This document shows, piece by piece, positions 6,496 through 13,918 of a stretch of 64,000 bases of DNA. The DNA comes from CAZNPW01 sp964575185 (GTDB lineage Bacteria > Pseudomonadota > Alphaproteobacteria > Rhodobacterales > Rhodobacteraceae). The stretch is from contig CAZNPW010000003.1 of NCBI GenBank assembly GCA_964575185.1, forward strand, positions 46,365 to 110,364, in the 5' to 3' direction. Both the position numbers and the translations under genes were made by a program. How positions within the stretch are numbered: the first letter of the stretch is position 1; the number at the start of each line of letters is the position of its first letter. The notes beneath the pieces are model-generated. The model worked only from the letters and a program-made list of their open reading frames with translations. It was not told where the DNA came from and made no database searches.

Positions 6496-7064
6496 GCGAC
6501 ACCCCCGATCTCGACGTTCGTCCCGATGTTCGGGTCGTGCAGCATCTGCACCCGACGTGCCCGCGGCGCGAAGGGGCCGGTGTTCTTCAGCAGCCGGTAG
6601 ATCGCCTCCACCCCGCGCGCGGGATCGGCCTTCCGCGCCACCCGCAGGTAGCCCGCCTTCACCAGCACCTGGCAGTAGGCCCGCGCCTCCTCGACCGTCA
6701 CGCGGGTGACGCCGGTATCGGCCAGCGCGGCCAGCTCGACCGGCGACACCGACCCGTGACTGCGCAGCGCCAGCCACATGTTGTCCTCGGCGGCGCGGTG
6801 CCGCGGCGCGGGCGGCGGCACATAGGCCGGGTCGACCGACCACAGCTTCCGCATCGACCCGCCGCCTTCACGCACGACCACCAGCGCGCCGGCCTTTGCC
6901 CAACCCCGCAGGATCGACGTCGCGCGGTCATGACGGATCTTCAGCGCCACGGCGATCTCGCCATAGCCGAAGGGCTGGCCCTCCTTCGTCATCCGCTGCG
7001 CGACGGCCCAGGCGGCGCGCTTGGCATCGGCATAGCCGACACAGTGAGAGTACTGCTTGGTCAT
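6492..7064 (-). CDS. phage protein with winged-helix segments
   Basis: A 190-residue protein starting MTKQYSHCVGYADAKRAAWA, set by its ATGA overlap with the B gene. Residues about 25-70 (GYGEIAVALKIRHDRATSIL then a wing) form a winged helix, and residues about 95-160 (SPVELAALADTGVTRVTVEE) suggest a second one. It lies directly downstream of MuB. The function is unknown; DNA binding is likely. Confidence 0.6.
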   Translation of the reverse strand: MTKQYSHCVGYADAKRAAWAVAQRMTKEGQPFGYGEIAVALKIRHDRATSILRGWAKAGALVVVREGGGSMRKLWSVDPAYVPPPAPRHRAAEDNMWLALRSHGSVSPVELAALADTGVTRVTVEEARAYCQVLVKAGYLRVARKADPARGVEAIYRLLKNTGPFAPRARRVQMLHDPNIGTNVEIGGVA

Positions 7065-7819
7065 GCCGCGGCCCGCCGCGCTTCCGGGGCAAGCCCCGTC
7101 GGAAACACGGTACCGCCCCAGGCCGCGCGGGTGACCGTGGCGATCCCCTCGCGGGCGGCGAACTCGCGCACGAGGTCGAGGTTCACGACCACCCGCCGGA
7201 TCGACCCGTGCGCGTGCTTCAAGAGCAGGTCCTTCAGCGCATCGTCGATCGTCAGGCCGCGGCAGTACAGGCCCGCCAGCTGGTCCACGTCCTTCCGGGT
7301 CGCCGGCTGCGCGGCGATCCAGTCGAGCATCCGCCCGTGCACCCGCTCCCACCGCTGCAGCGTCTGCGGCAAGAGCTCCTCGCCGATCAGGATCACCGGC
7401 ACCTGGCAGCTCTCGTAGATGTCGCGCACATGCTCGATCATCCCGTGCTTCGCCAAATGGTCGGCTTCGTCGATGATCAGGGGCGTCTCGGTCACGCCCA
7501 GCCGCTCGCTGATCGTGTCGATCATGTCGGCGATGGACCCGCGGGGTTTCACGCCCAGCTCGATCAGGATCGCCTCGCACAGCTTGCGGCTGGTCCAGGC
7601 GCTCTTCACCTGCACCAGCTTCGCGTCGTAGCGGTTGGCGCACCAGGTGCTCGCCATGCTTTTGCCGTAGCCCGAGGGGCCATAGAAGCAGGCCATCCCC
7701 GGCAGCCCGTAGGACCTGTTCTTCACCCGCTCGATCAGCAGCCCCAGCGCGGTCACGTTGCGCAACACCGCGAAGTTGTTGCCCCCAGCCCTGTTGTCCG
7801 GCGTCGTCTCGTCTGGCAT
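7061..7819 (-). CDS. MuB-like AAA+ ATPase, transposition target-selection protein
   Basis: The 252-residue protein has a Walker A GPSGYGKS (residues 47-54), a Walker B LIIDEADHL (residues about 114-122) and an arginine-rich C-terminal helical region. It is the transposition B protein of Mu-like phages. It forms ATP-dependent filaments on target DNA, stimulates MuA and gives target immunity. AGGAGA precedes the ATG by 5 nt, and it lies 61 nt downstream of the transposase gene. At 252 residues it is shorter than the 312 of Mu B; it lacks a separate N-terminal HTH. Confidence 0.88.
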   Translation of the reverse strand: MPDETTPDNRAGGNNFAVLRNVTALGLLIERVKNRSYGLPGMACFYGPSGYGKSMASTWCANRYDAKLVQVKSAWTSRKLCEAILIELGVKPRGSIADMIDTISERLGVTETPLIIDEADHLAKHGMIEHVRDIYESCQVPVILIGEELLPQTLQRWERVHGRMLDWIAAQPATRKDVDQLAGLYCRGLTIDDALKDLLLKHAHGSIRRVVVNLDLVREFAAREGIATVTRAAWGGTVFPTGLAPEARRAAA

Positions 7820-7880
7820 CCTTGTCTCCTCTGCCCCACCCGACCGCCGGTGGCCCTGCCAGGCCCCGGCGGCATTCCCT

Positions 7881-9998
7881 TCACCCGAACAGCGCGTCCC
7901 CGACCTCGTCCCAGGCCATCTTCTCGGCGCGGTATTCGTTGCTCGTCTGGTAGATCGACAGCCACCGCTGCTGGTCCGCCGTCACCGCCTCGCCGCGCTC
8001 CAGCGCCCGGGACAGCTCCAGCGCGCGGCGGAACCGGTCGCGGCTGTCCTCGGCCGCGGGCGCGGCGCGCCGGCTGTCGAGGTCGGTGATCATCGCCTGC
8101 TGCACCGCGGCCTCGCGCGGCGTCATCGGCGCGGCCTCGGGCGCGCGCCCGGGCTTGCCGAACATCGCCCGCACGACCTTCGCCTCCGGGGCAGCGGCGG
8201 GCGCGGCAGGCGCGAGGGCGTCGAGCGCAACCCCCAGCTCGCGCGCCGACAGCTTGCGATGCGCCGCCAGCGCCGCCTTCTCGCGCGCCATGAACTCGCG
8301 CCGGGCACGGGCCAGCAGCCGCGCCTCCTCGCTGTCCGCGAACCCCGCCTTCACCTGGCAGGGGGCCTCGCCGAGGTACCGGCCATCGGCGGCGTAGACG
8401 TGCAGCCCGGCCCACAGGTCCGCCGGATCGAACCGCACGATCAGCCGCTCGCCCGCAACCCGGTGCATCCAGTCGGCCCAGTAGGCGTTGCCCTGGAACA
8501 TGACCCGGCCGGTCTTGCGCTCGGCGGTGATCCCCTCGGCCCCGAGCAGCCACAGCCGCCGCTGCGCCTCGGTCGCCCGCGTCACGCCCGCGGTCGGGTA
8601 GGCCTCGTCGAACACCGCGGCGAAGGACCGCCCGCAGGCCACCTCCGACCGCCGCCCGACCCGCGTGTTGTGCTCCTCGATCCCCTCGCCCAGCACCCGC
8701 AGGAAGTCCGCCAGCGGCACCGCGCGGCTGCCGTAATCCTCGGGCTTCGCATCTGGCCGGTTGCCCGTGTAGGCCCCGTCGAACCGCGGGTCCTTGGCGA
8801 TGCCGTCGCACATGTCGCGGAACGCCCGCTCGATGGGCTTGCTCTGCCCGCTGTACGGCGTCGCCCAGTGGATCCGGCAGCCGAGCTCGACGAACAGCCC
8901 CGGCACGTCGTCCTCGCGCACCTTGAAGCGGTACCGCGTCGGCGCGCCGCCCGTCAGCGCCTTCGCCGCGAACTCGCGGCCGTTGTCCAGCAGCACCGCC
9001 TGCGGAATGCCCCAGGTCTCGATCATGTCCCCGGCGGCGAGCTTCACGCAGACCGCGTTGGGGGTCTGGTCCACGCGCCAGGCGAGGATGCGGCCCGAGA
9101 ACACATCCTGGAACGCCACCATCTGCGGACGGCCGACGAAAGGCCCGCCCGCGTCGCCCCGCTCGACCGGCCACTGCACGAAGACGTCGAACTTGTGGAA
9201 GTCCGCGTTGACGATCTCGAGCGGCCGGAGCGCCGTCTTGTCGCGCTGCTGCGGCGGGAACTTCGCCTTCAGCGCATCGACCCCGCGCCGCGCCAGCGTG
9301 ACCGTGGTCCCCGACACCTCGCGGTCGAACGCCCGCCGGGCCGTTTTCGCGTCGAGCACGGCCCATCCCTGCGCCGCCGCCGTCCGCATCGCGCGGCGAT
9401 GGACGCTCGCGAAGGAAGGACCCGCGGGGCGCAGATAGTCCGACTTGATCCAGTCCATGAACTCGGGCGCGACCTTCCGCGCCCGTTCCTGCGGCACCGC
9501 CCGGTTGCGCGGCGCGAGGTAGGGCAGGCGGTCGCAGGCCGGGATGCCCTCGATCATCGCGAGCCACGACCAGATCGTGCGGGCGCCCGTGCGCTCCGGC
9601 CCGGCCACCAGCTGCACGGACAGGAACTTGCCGTGAAGCGGCTCCAGGCCCTCGACCATCTGAACGATGCGCAACCGCTCGCGGGCCCGCTCTTTTACGG
9701 CCTCCGGCAGACCTTCGAACCACGCCCAGGCCTCGTCTCGCCCCATCGTGGGCGCGAGGGCCGTGGGCAGCGACGCGCTCTTCAGCAGCGCCGCCTGCGC
9801 GCGGCTTGGCAGCAGCGTCCAGTGATACTCCCATCCGCCTCCCCGGCCGGACCGGCGACGGGCCAGGCTGGTGTCGCGCCAGCCCTGGCGGGCGATCACC
9901 TTCTCGACCGACCGCTGAACGGAAGGAACGTCCGGCAGCGCGGCCGCCGCGATCTCGGCCGATGTCCACCACTCCTGCGCGGGGGCCGGGCCGGTCAT
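7881..9998 (-). CDS. MuA-like DDE transposase
   Basis: The 705-residue protein starts at MTGPAPAQEWWTSAEIAAAA, fixed by an ATGA overlap. Residues about 10-70 form the Mu-type winged-helix end-binding domain (WWTSAEIAAAALPDVPSVQR). An RNase H-like catalytic core carries Asp266 (VNADFHKFDV), Asp338 (LLDNGREF) and Glu390 (KPIERAFRDM). A Mu-C-type beta barrel and a MuB-interacting tail follow. It catalyses strand cleavage and transfer during integration and replicative transposition. The catalytic triad is complete, so the prophage may be active. Confidence 0.93.
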   Translation of the reverse strand: MTGPAPAQEWWTSAEIAAAALPDVPSVQRSVEKVIARQGWRDTSLARRRSGRGGGWEYHWTLLPSRAQAALLKSASLPTALAPTMGRDEAWAWFEGLPEAVKERARERLRIVQMVEGLEPLHGKFLSVQLVAGPERTGARTIWSWLAMIEGIPACDRLPYLAPRNRAVPQERARKVAPEFMDWIKSDYLRPAGPSFASVHRRAMRTAAAQGWAVLDAKTARRAFDREVSGTTVTLARRGVDALKAKFPPQQRDKTALRPLEIVNADFHKFDVFVQWPVERGDAGGPFVGRPQMVAFQDVFSGRILAWRVDQTPNAVCVKLAAGDMIETWGIPQAVLLDNGREFAAKALTGGAPTRYRFKVREDDVPGLFVELGCRIHWATPYSGQSKPIERAFRDMCDGIAKDPRFDGAYTGNRPDAKPEDYGSRAVPLADFLRVLGEGIEEHNTRVGRRSEVACGRSFAAVFDEAYPTAGVTRATEAQRRLWLLGAEGITAERKTGRVMFQGNAYWADWMHRVAGERLIVRFDPADLWAGLHVYAADGRYLGEAPCQVKAGFADSEEARLLARARREFMAREKAALAAHRKLSARELGVALDALAPAAPAAAPEAKVVRAMFGKPGRAPEAAPMTPREAAVQQAMITDLDSRRAAPAAEDSRDRFRRALELSRALERGEAVTADQQRWLSIYQTSNEYRAEKMAWDEVGDALFG

Positions 9999-10837
9999 TC
10001 CGCGCCCTCCCCGCCGTCGACGTCGCCGATCAGGTCCAGAAGCGCATCCCGCCGGGCCGCGACGAACGCGCGCCGCGCCCTCTGCGGCACCCGCGCCCAC
10101 AGCTTCTGCAAGGCCTGGAACCCCGCTTCCACGTCGTCTTGAACCGACGTTTCCGTCGGTCCGCTCTCTGCCTTAAGCGCTGCGCGGATCGTCGGTGCCT
10201 CGTTAGCGACGAAGCGGGCGATGGCCTTGGCCCGCCGTGCGACATCGCCCACTTTGGCGACGGCGATCACGTCCTGCAGCGTCACCTTCTGCCCGCAGAG
10301 GCGCATCTGCATCGCCTCGTCGTGGCTGATCATCCGCCCCGCTCGCGCGATCTTCTGAACCTGCCGGGGGGAAACAGCGCGCTTCTCGGCGACGATCTCT
10401 GCAAACGAACTCGAGTTCGCTTGCACCCCCTTCTTCGCCAGCGCCCCGGCCATGCCGCGCGCAGTCTCGGGGTGCATCTTCAGGTAGGCGTCGCTGTAGG
10501 CGGCGAGGAACAGCGCGTCGTCGAGCGGCGACATCGCCGCCCCGGCGAGGTTCTGGCTCGCCTCCATCGCCTGCGCCTCGGCGTCGGTGCAGGTCACCAC
10601 CACCACCGGGATCGTGGCCGACCCCCGCCGCGTTTCGGCCGTCAGCCGGTGCAGCCCGTCGACCAGGACGTCGCCCTTCTTCGTCCGCCGGACAAGGATC
10701 GGCACGGTGAAGCCATGGTCGCCGATCACCCGGATCAGCGCCTCGACGGCGGGCTCGAAGAGCGGCCGCAGGCGGGTGCCGACGCGGATGTCGGCGACCG
10801 GCAGCGCGGTCACGGTCGTCAGGATGTCGGTGGTCAT
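9995..10837 (-). CDS. ParB/Sulfiredoxin-fold family protein in the transposition operon
   Basis: A 280-residue protein starting MTTDILTTVTALPVADIRVG. The N-terminal ParB domain shows IRVGTRLRPLFEPAVEALIR, VPILVRR and the catalytic-type VLVDGLHRLTAETRRG. HTH-containing helices follow (AEIVAEKRAVSPRQVQKIAR). ParB-domain proteins bind DNA and in chromosomal systems act as CTP switches; phage versions are less studied. It overlaps the transposase by 4 bp, so it is co-expressed and may regulate or assist transposition. Confidence 0.75.
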   Translation of the reverse strand: MTTDILTTVTALPVADIRVGTRLRPLFEPAVEALIRVIGDHGFTVPILVRRTKKGDVLVDGLHRLTAETRRGSATIPVVVVTCTDAEAQAMEASQNLAGAAMSPLDDALFLAAYSDAYLKMHPETARGMAGALAKKGVQANSSSFAEIVAEKRAVSPRQVQKIARAGRMISHDEAMQMRLCGQKVTLQDVIAVAKVGDVARRAKAIARFVANEAPTIRAALKAESGPTETSVQDDVEAGFQALQKLWARVPQRARRAFVAARRDALLDLIGDVDGGEGAE

Positions 10838-11106
10838 AGGTCGTCTGGCGCCTTCTCGGTCGGGGGTTTCGTCATCTGGTAGAACCAGACCCTCCCCCGC
10901 CCCCGCGGGTTGGGTTCCTGGACGCAACTGATCTCTGCGCCGTGGTGGCGCAGCTCGGTCATGATCGCGTTCACCGCGATCACATGGGCCTGCCGCACGA
11001 TGGACCGCGTCGACCGCCGCCGGCCGTCCGCCATCAGCTGCAGCACCCGCTGCAGCCGGGGCGACGACAGCCGCGCCGCGTGGATATGGCCCATCGCCCG
11101 CGCCAT
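10834..11106 (-). CDS. small winged-helix-like phage protein
   Basis: A 90-residue protein whose ATG overlaps the GapR-like stop (TGATG). The middle part (TRSIVRQAHVIAVNAIMTEL) and the following HHGAEISCVQEPNPRGRGRV strand-wing pattern suggest a winged helix. Its 3' end overlaps the ParB-like gene by 4 bp. No family is recognised. Confidence 0.6.
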   Translation of the reverse strand: MARAMGHIHAARLSSPRLQRVLQLMADGRRRSTRSIVRQAHVIAVNAIMTELRHHGAEISCVQEPNPRGRGRVWFYQMTKPPTEKAPDDL

Positions 11107-11357
11107 CAGGCCATCCCGAGCGCGGACTTGTAGAGCTCGAGGATCGCGTCCTGCTCGGCGATGTCGTCGGGCTTGCGCCGACGCAGGGCGATGATCTTCC
11201 GCATGACCTGGGTGTCGTAGCCGCGGCCCTTCGCCTCGGCGAACAGCTCCTTGACCTGCTCGCCCAGGTCGCGCTTCTCGGCCTCCAGCTGCTCGGCCCG
11301 TTCGACGAACTGGCGCAGCTCGTCTGCGGAAACCACGTTGGGGTCGATGTCCGGCAT
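11106..11357 (-). CDS. GapR-family (DUF2312) nucleoid protein encoded by the phage
   Basis: An 83-residue protein, start MPDIDPNVVSADELRQFVER with AAGGAGG 6 nt upstream. The sequence follows the GapR pattern closely: a coiled coil (FVERAEQLEAEKRDLGEQVK), the conserved LFAEAKGRGYDTQVMRKIIA, a basic LRRRKPDD turn and a short acidic-then-hydrophobic end (QDAILELYKSALG). Cellular GapR of alphaproteobacteria clamps over-twisted DNA and stimulates gyrase and topoisomerase IV. A copy next to ParB-like and MuA genes suggests control of supercoiling during replicative transposition. An in-frame ATG 7 codons upstream is less likely. Confidence 0.85.
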   Translation of the reverse strand: MPDIDPNVVSADELRQFVERAEQLEAEKRDLGEQVKELFAEAKGRGYDTQVMRKIIALRRRKPDDIAEQDAILELYKSALGMA

Positions 11358-11398
11358 TGGAGCCTCCTTGCCTCTCATGGGGTGAAACGGATGCGCCA

Positions 11399-12079
11399 TC
11401 ACGCCCGCCGCGACAGGCCGGTGCTGACGCCCCGGCTGTAGGGATTGGCCTGCACGTCCTCCTTCGCGCGGCACCGGCACGTCCCGCACATGCGGTTGTG
11501 CGCGCCCTCGCTCGCGAAGGGGGTCCCGCAGGTGATGCAGGGCCGCTGCGGCTTCGCCGCCTCGGCGTCGGCCTTGTTCAGCATGCCCGCGAGCGACCGC
11601 GCCTGGCCGTACTCCAGCCGGTCGCTGATCCGCCGCGGGCCGATCCAGACCGCATACTCGCCGCGCCACGCCGCGACCCGGTGCCGTCCGCGGTCGGCCC
11701 AGGGCATGTCGCTGGTCGGCGTGGGAAGTACCCCCTTCACCTCGTCAGCCGGGCACCCTTCCGCGATCTTCTTCCTGCGGTACCAGGTGGTCGAACTCGG
11801 TGCCGGAGCCGTGACCTGCGCATCGCCGCGGAAGACGGCGAAGCCGTTCTTGACCGGTTGGACCGTGAGGCGCTCACCCACGGCCACTGCCGCGACCGCG
11901 TCCTCGACGCGCTCCGCTGCCGCGAGGTCTGCCTTGTCCGCCAGCGCGGCCCTGCGGTTCCGCGCCGTTGCCATGTCCCGTGCGGACGTGCCGCACATCA
12001 CTGAACTGACCCGCTTCCCCTGATCGAAGACGGCGTAGCCATGCCCATATCGGCCTGCCACAAAGCGCGCCTCACCCAT
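11399..12079 (-). CDS. phage protein with C-terminal zinc ribbon
   Basis: A 226-residue protein. The N-terminal half contains repeated beta-rich units that begin similarly (FVAGRYGHGYAVFDQGKRVS and AFVFRG-type strands near residue 80). The C-terminus has two Cys pairs, CITCGTPF and MCGTCRCRA, consistent with a zinc ribbon. It precedes the GapR-like gene and overlaps the upstream gene by 8 nt. The function is unknown; DNA or protein binding is plausible. Confidence 0.6.
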   Translation of the reverse strand: MGEARFVAGRYGHGYAVFDQGKRVSSVMCGTSARDMATARNRRAALADKADLAAAERVEDAVAAVAVGERLTVQPVKNGFAVFRGDAQVTAPAPSSTTWYRRKKIAEGCPADEVKGVLPTPTSDMPWADRGRHRVAAWRGEYAVWIGPRRISDRLEYGQARSLAGMLNKADAEAAKPQRPCITCGTPFASEGAHNRMCGTCRCRAKEDVQANPYSRGVSTGLSRRA

Positions 12080-12413
12080 GGCGCACCGCCGCGACCGCGT
12101 CCTCGACGCGCTCTTCCGCCGCGATGTCCACCGCCGCGACCAGGACGTCGAAGGCCGTCTCGCCCGCCAGCTGGCCGAACAGCGGGGCGCGCTCGAGCAG
12201 GATCATCGTATGCGCGATCGCCTCGGCATGCCGATGGAACGCCACCCGCGCCGCGTCGCGCTCGGCGCGCGTGGCATCCGCAGCCTCGATCCGCGCCAGG
12301 CACCCGCCCGCCTTGCGGATCTGCAGCCGCAGCCCGGCGAGGTGCCGCTGCGCCTGCGCCGGCTCCATCCCCGCGATGCGCCGGGGCTGCGCCGCCTGAC
12401 CGGCGGCGCTCAT
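12072..12413 (-). CDS. hypothetical helical phage protein
   Basis: A 113-residue protein starting MSAAGQAAQPRRIAGMEPAQ, set by an ATGA overlap with the mini membrane gene. It is almost entirely helical, with many Ala, Arg and Glu residues (ARIEAADATRAERDAARVAF), and ends ERVEDAVAAVRHG. The downstream 226-residue protein contains an almost identical AERVEDAVAAVA stretch, which suggests partial duplication. No function is recognised. Confidence 0.55.
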   Translation of the reverse strand: MSAAGQAAQPRRIAGMEPAQAQRHLAGLRLQIRKAGGCLARIEAADATRAERDAARVAFHRHAEAIAHTMILLERAPLFGQLAGETAFDVLVAAVDIAAEERVEDAVAAVRHG

Positions 12414-12496
12414 TCCCGCCCCCCGGCCAACACGGCCCACAGCACGACGCAGGCGGCGACAGCGCCCAGGAGCGCGATCAGGACCCAGAGGCTCAT
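12410..12496 (-). CDS. 28-residue single-span membrane microprotein
   Basis: The protein is MSLWVLIALLGAVAACVVLW followed by AVLAGGRE, that is one transmembrane segment and a charged tail. It overlaps its upstream neighbour (another mini membrane protein) and its downstream neighbour by 4 bp each, which supports translation despite the small size. Similar phage microproteins act as Kil, lysis or exclusion factors, but nothing here proves that. Confidence 0.5.
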   Translation of the reverse strand: MSLWVLIALLGAVAACVVLWAVLAGGRE

Positions 12497-12615
12497 TCCA
12501 GCCCCCAGCCGATCAGCAGCAGCACGCCCAGCCAGGCGAACAGCGCCATCGCGCCGAACGCGTCGCCCACCAGGCTCTCCTCCAGCCGCCGCCACGCGGC
12601 GCGGACCCTCGTCAT
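12493..12615 (-). CDS. 40-residue membrane microprotein
   Basis: The protein is MTRVRAAWRRLEESLVGDAF then GAMALFAWLGVLLLIGWGLE: a basic amphipathic helix followed by one transmembrane segment. It is coupled by an ATGA overlap to the 28-residue protein. The pair looks like a two-gene membrane cassette in the early region. The function is unknown. Confidence 0.5.
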   Translation of the reverse strand: MTRVRAAWRRLEESLVGDAFGAMALFAWLGVLLLIGWGLE

Positions 12616-12655
12616 CGCGTCACCTCTCGTCAGGGGATGTGTGTGAAGGATCGAA

Positions 12656-12704
12656 GCCCCGGCGCGGAGGCCGACAGGGAGCGCGGCTTTCCCCGCGCCG
12701 GGGC
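12656..12704. repeat. inverted repeat with 12-bp arms between early genes
   Basis: GCCCCGGCGCGG (12656-12667) and CCGCGCCGGGGC (12693-12704) are perfect inverted copies with a 25-nt loop. The element sits between the leftward microproteins and the possible rightward gene at 12749. No T-run follows on either strand, so it may be an operator, an attenuator or a rho-dependent pause site. Confidence 0.4.
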
Positions 12705-12748
12705 GACCCCTACCATCGGAGGCGCCAGCAACCGAGTGGAGGGATGGG

Positions 12749-13006
12749 ATGGACGACGAAATCGAAGACCGCTTCGCACAGATCGAGGAGCGGCTTGACC
12801 AGGTCGAAGCACAGGCGAACGCCGTGCAGCTGCTGCTGCTCTCACACATCGTGGCGACCGCGCATGAGAGCGACCACGTGGCGGAAAGCACGTTTCAAAT
12901 GGCCGAGCGCCAGGCGGAACTGGACAAACTTCGCGCCATTGACGGGTCGAACGACTACCTTGCCGGCATGATCGCGAGCCTCCGCAAGGTGCTTGCGCCG
13001 GGCTGA
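12749..13006 (+). CDS. small coiled-coil protein, opposite strand to the early operon
   Basis: An 85-residue acidic protein starting MDDEIEDRFAQIEERLDQVE, with heptad-like spacing through residue about 60 (VAESTFQMAERQAELDKLRA). TGGAGGGA precedes the start by a few bases. Codons favour G/C at third positions. It would be the only rightward gene inside the leftward early operon, and it overlaps an alternative minus-strand frame, so one of the two may be false. Confidence 0.5.
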   Translation: MDDEIEDRFAQIEERLDQVEAQANAVQLLLLSHIVATAHESDHVAESTFQMAERQAELDKLRAIDGSNDYLAGMIASLRKVLAPG

Positions 13007-13114
13007 CGACGTCCGGCGGGCCTCTTCGACGTCGATAAACCCGGCGGTGTAACGGTAACGCCGCGTGGCGTTGCTTGGCCGCAGCCATTTGTCATCGGAG
13101 TTCTGGCCCGCCAT
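12842..13114 (-). CDS. possible 90-residue basic protein, antisense to the coiled-coil gene
   Basis: The frame starts MAGQNSDDKWLRPSNATRRY, and its ATG overlaps the upstream stop in the same ATGA arrangement as most genes of this operon. The N-terminal 45 residues look protein-like; the rest is Arg/His-rich and is antisense to the 12749-13006 gene. The coupling argues for it and the composition against it. I keep it as a low-confidence alternative. Confidence 0.3.
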   Translation of the reverse strand: MAGQNSDDKWLRPSNATRRYRYTAGFIDVEEARRTSSARRKHLAEARDHAGKVVVRPVNGAKFVQFRLALGHLKRAFRHVVALMRGRHDV

Positions 13115-13509
13115 CACGCGGCCTCCTTCTTCGGAGCGGGGCGGGGAATGTCGCTCGGCCAGGCGAGGTCGGCGGGCCAGTGGTCGGAGAACGCCTGAAG
13201 GAAGATCAGAAAGGTCTTTGGGCGAACGCTGCGAGGCCGCTTGCAAAGCGCAACCCAGTCGTTCTTTAGGATCAGTGCATCGCGGTATCCTGGCAGCTCG
13301 GGCGGGCTTCCAACTCCGCCCTTCCGCTTCTCGAACCCAAGGGCCAGCAGGAGGTTGGCCTTGCCGGTGGCCGCCAGCAAGATTGTGCCAAGGCGCACGA
13401 TCTTCTCGTGCTCGCCGCAGCCTGAATGGTCGTACGGCTGCGGAACAGGGGTGTTGGCCCACTCCGGAAAGATCGCGAAAGCCAGGCGGCGGCGGAATGA
13501 CCGAAGCAT
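13114..13509 (-). CDS. early phage protein sharing a C-terminal motif with its neighbour
   Basis: A 131-residue protein whose ATG overlaps the stop of the first early gene (TGATG). The C-terminal 33 residues, including AFSDHWPADLAWPSDIPRPA, closely match the C-terminus of that neighbour (WFSDNWPHDLAWPSDIPRPA). The N-terminal part is basic and unrelated. The shared end points to a tandem duplication or a common interaction motif. The function is unknown. Confidence 0.55.
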   Translation of the reverse strand: MLRSFRRRLAFAIFPEWANTPVPQPYDHSGCGEHEKIVRLGTILLAATGKANLLLALGFEKRKGGVGSPPELPGYRDALILKNDWVALCKRPRSVRPKTFLIFLQAFSDHWPADLAWPSDIPRPAPKKEAA

Positions 13510-13912
13510 CAGGCCACCGCCTTCCGCGCCGCCGGTCGGGGAATGTCGGAAGGCCAGGCGAGGTCATGCGGCCAGTTGTCGGAGAACCACTGGAAAAGCG
13601 TCTCTGNNNNNNNNNNNNNNNNNNNNNNNNNNNNNNNNNNNNNNNNNNNNNNNNNNNNNNNNNNNNNNNNNNNNNNNNNNNNNNNNNNNNNNNNNNNNNN
13701 NNNNNNGGCCAGGCGAGGTCATGCGGCCAGTTGTCGGAGAACCACTGGAAAAGCGTCTCTGCCGTTCGGGTTCGGCAGTCCCATCCGAACTCGATCATCT
13801 TCTTGAAGAAGTCGCCCTTGCCGAGGGCGCGCATTGAAATCGCGAAGTGCGACACGCCGAGGTGTGCCGCCATGGTCGTTGCGAGGTGAATGAGCTGCTG
13901 CCGCTGGTCCAT
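13509..13912 (-). CDS. first early gene, Ner/Cro-position HTH-like protein, split by the assembly gap
   Basis: Read from 13912, the protein begins MDQRQQLIHLATTMAAHLGV and has an HTH-like SHFAISMRALGKGDFF. It enters the N gap after WFSDNWPHDLAW. The left flank of the gap continues in the same frame with the same residues and ends PSDIPRPAARKAVA. Removing the 100 N and one 55-bp copy gives an uninterrupted 82-residue protein, so the gene is probably intact. It lies divergent from the repressor, where Mu has ner. Confidence 0.55.
13552..13606. repeat. 55-bp sequence at the left side of the gap, identical to the right side
   Basis: Bases 13552-13606 are identical to 13707-13761. Both copies abut the N run. 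An exact 55-bp overlap of two contig ends is what a k=55 assembly graph leaves behind, so this is probably one sequence written twice. Confidence 0.8.
13607..13706. other. assembly gap of exactly 100 N
   Basis: One hundred N mark an unsized scaffold join. The flanking 55-bp identity and the restored reading frame suggest that no real sequence is missing, or that a short tandem repeat was collapsed. Confidence 0.95.
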
Positions 13913-13918
13913 GCCACA

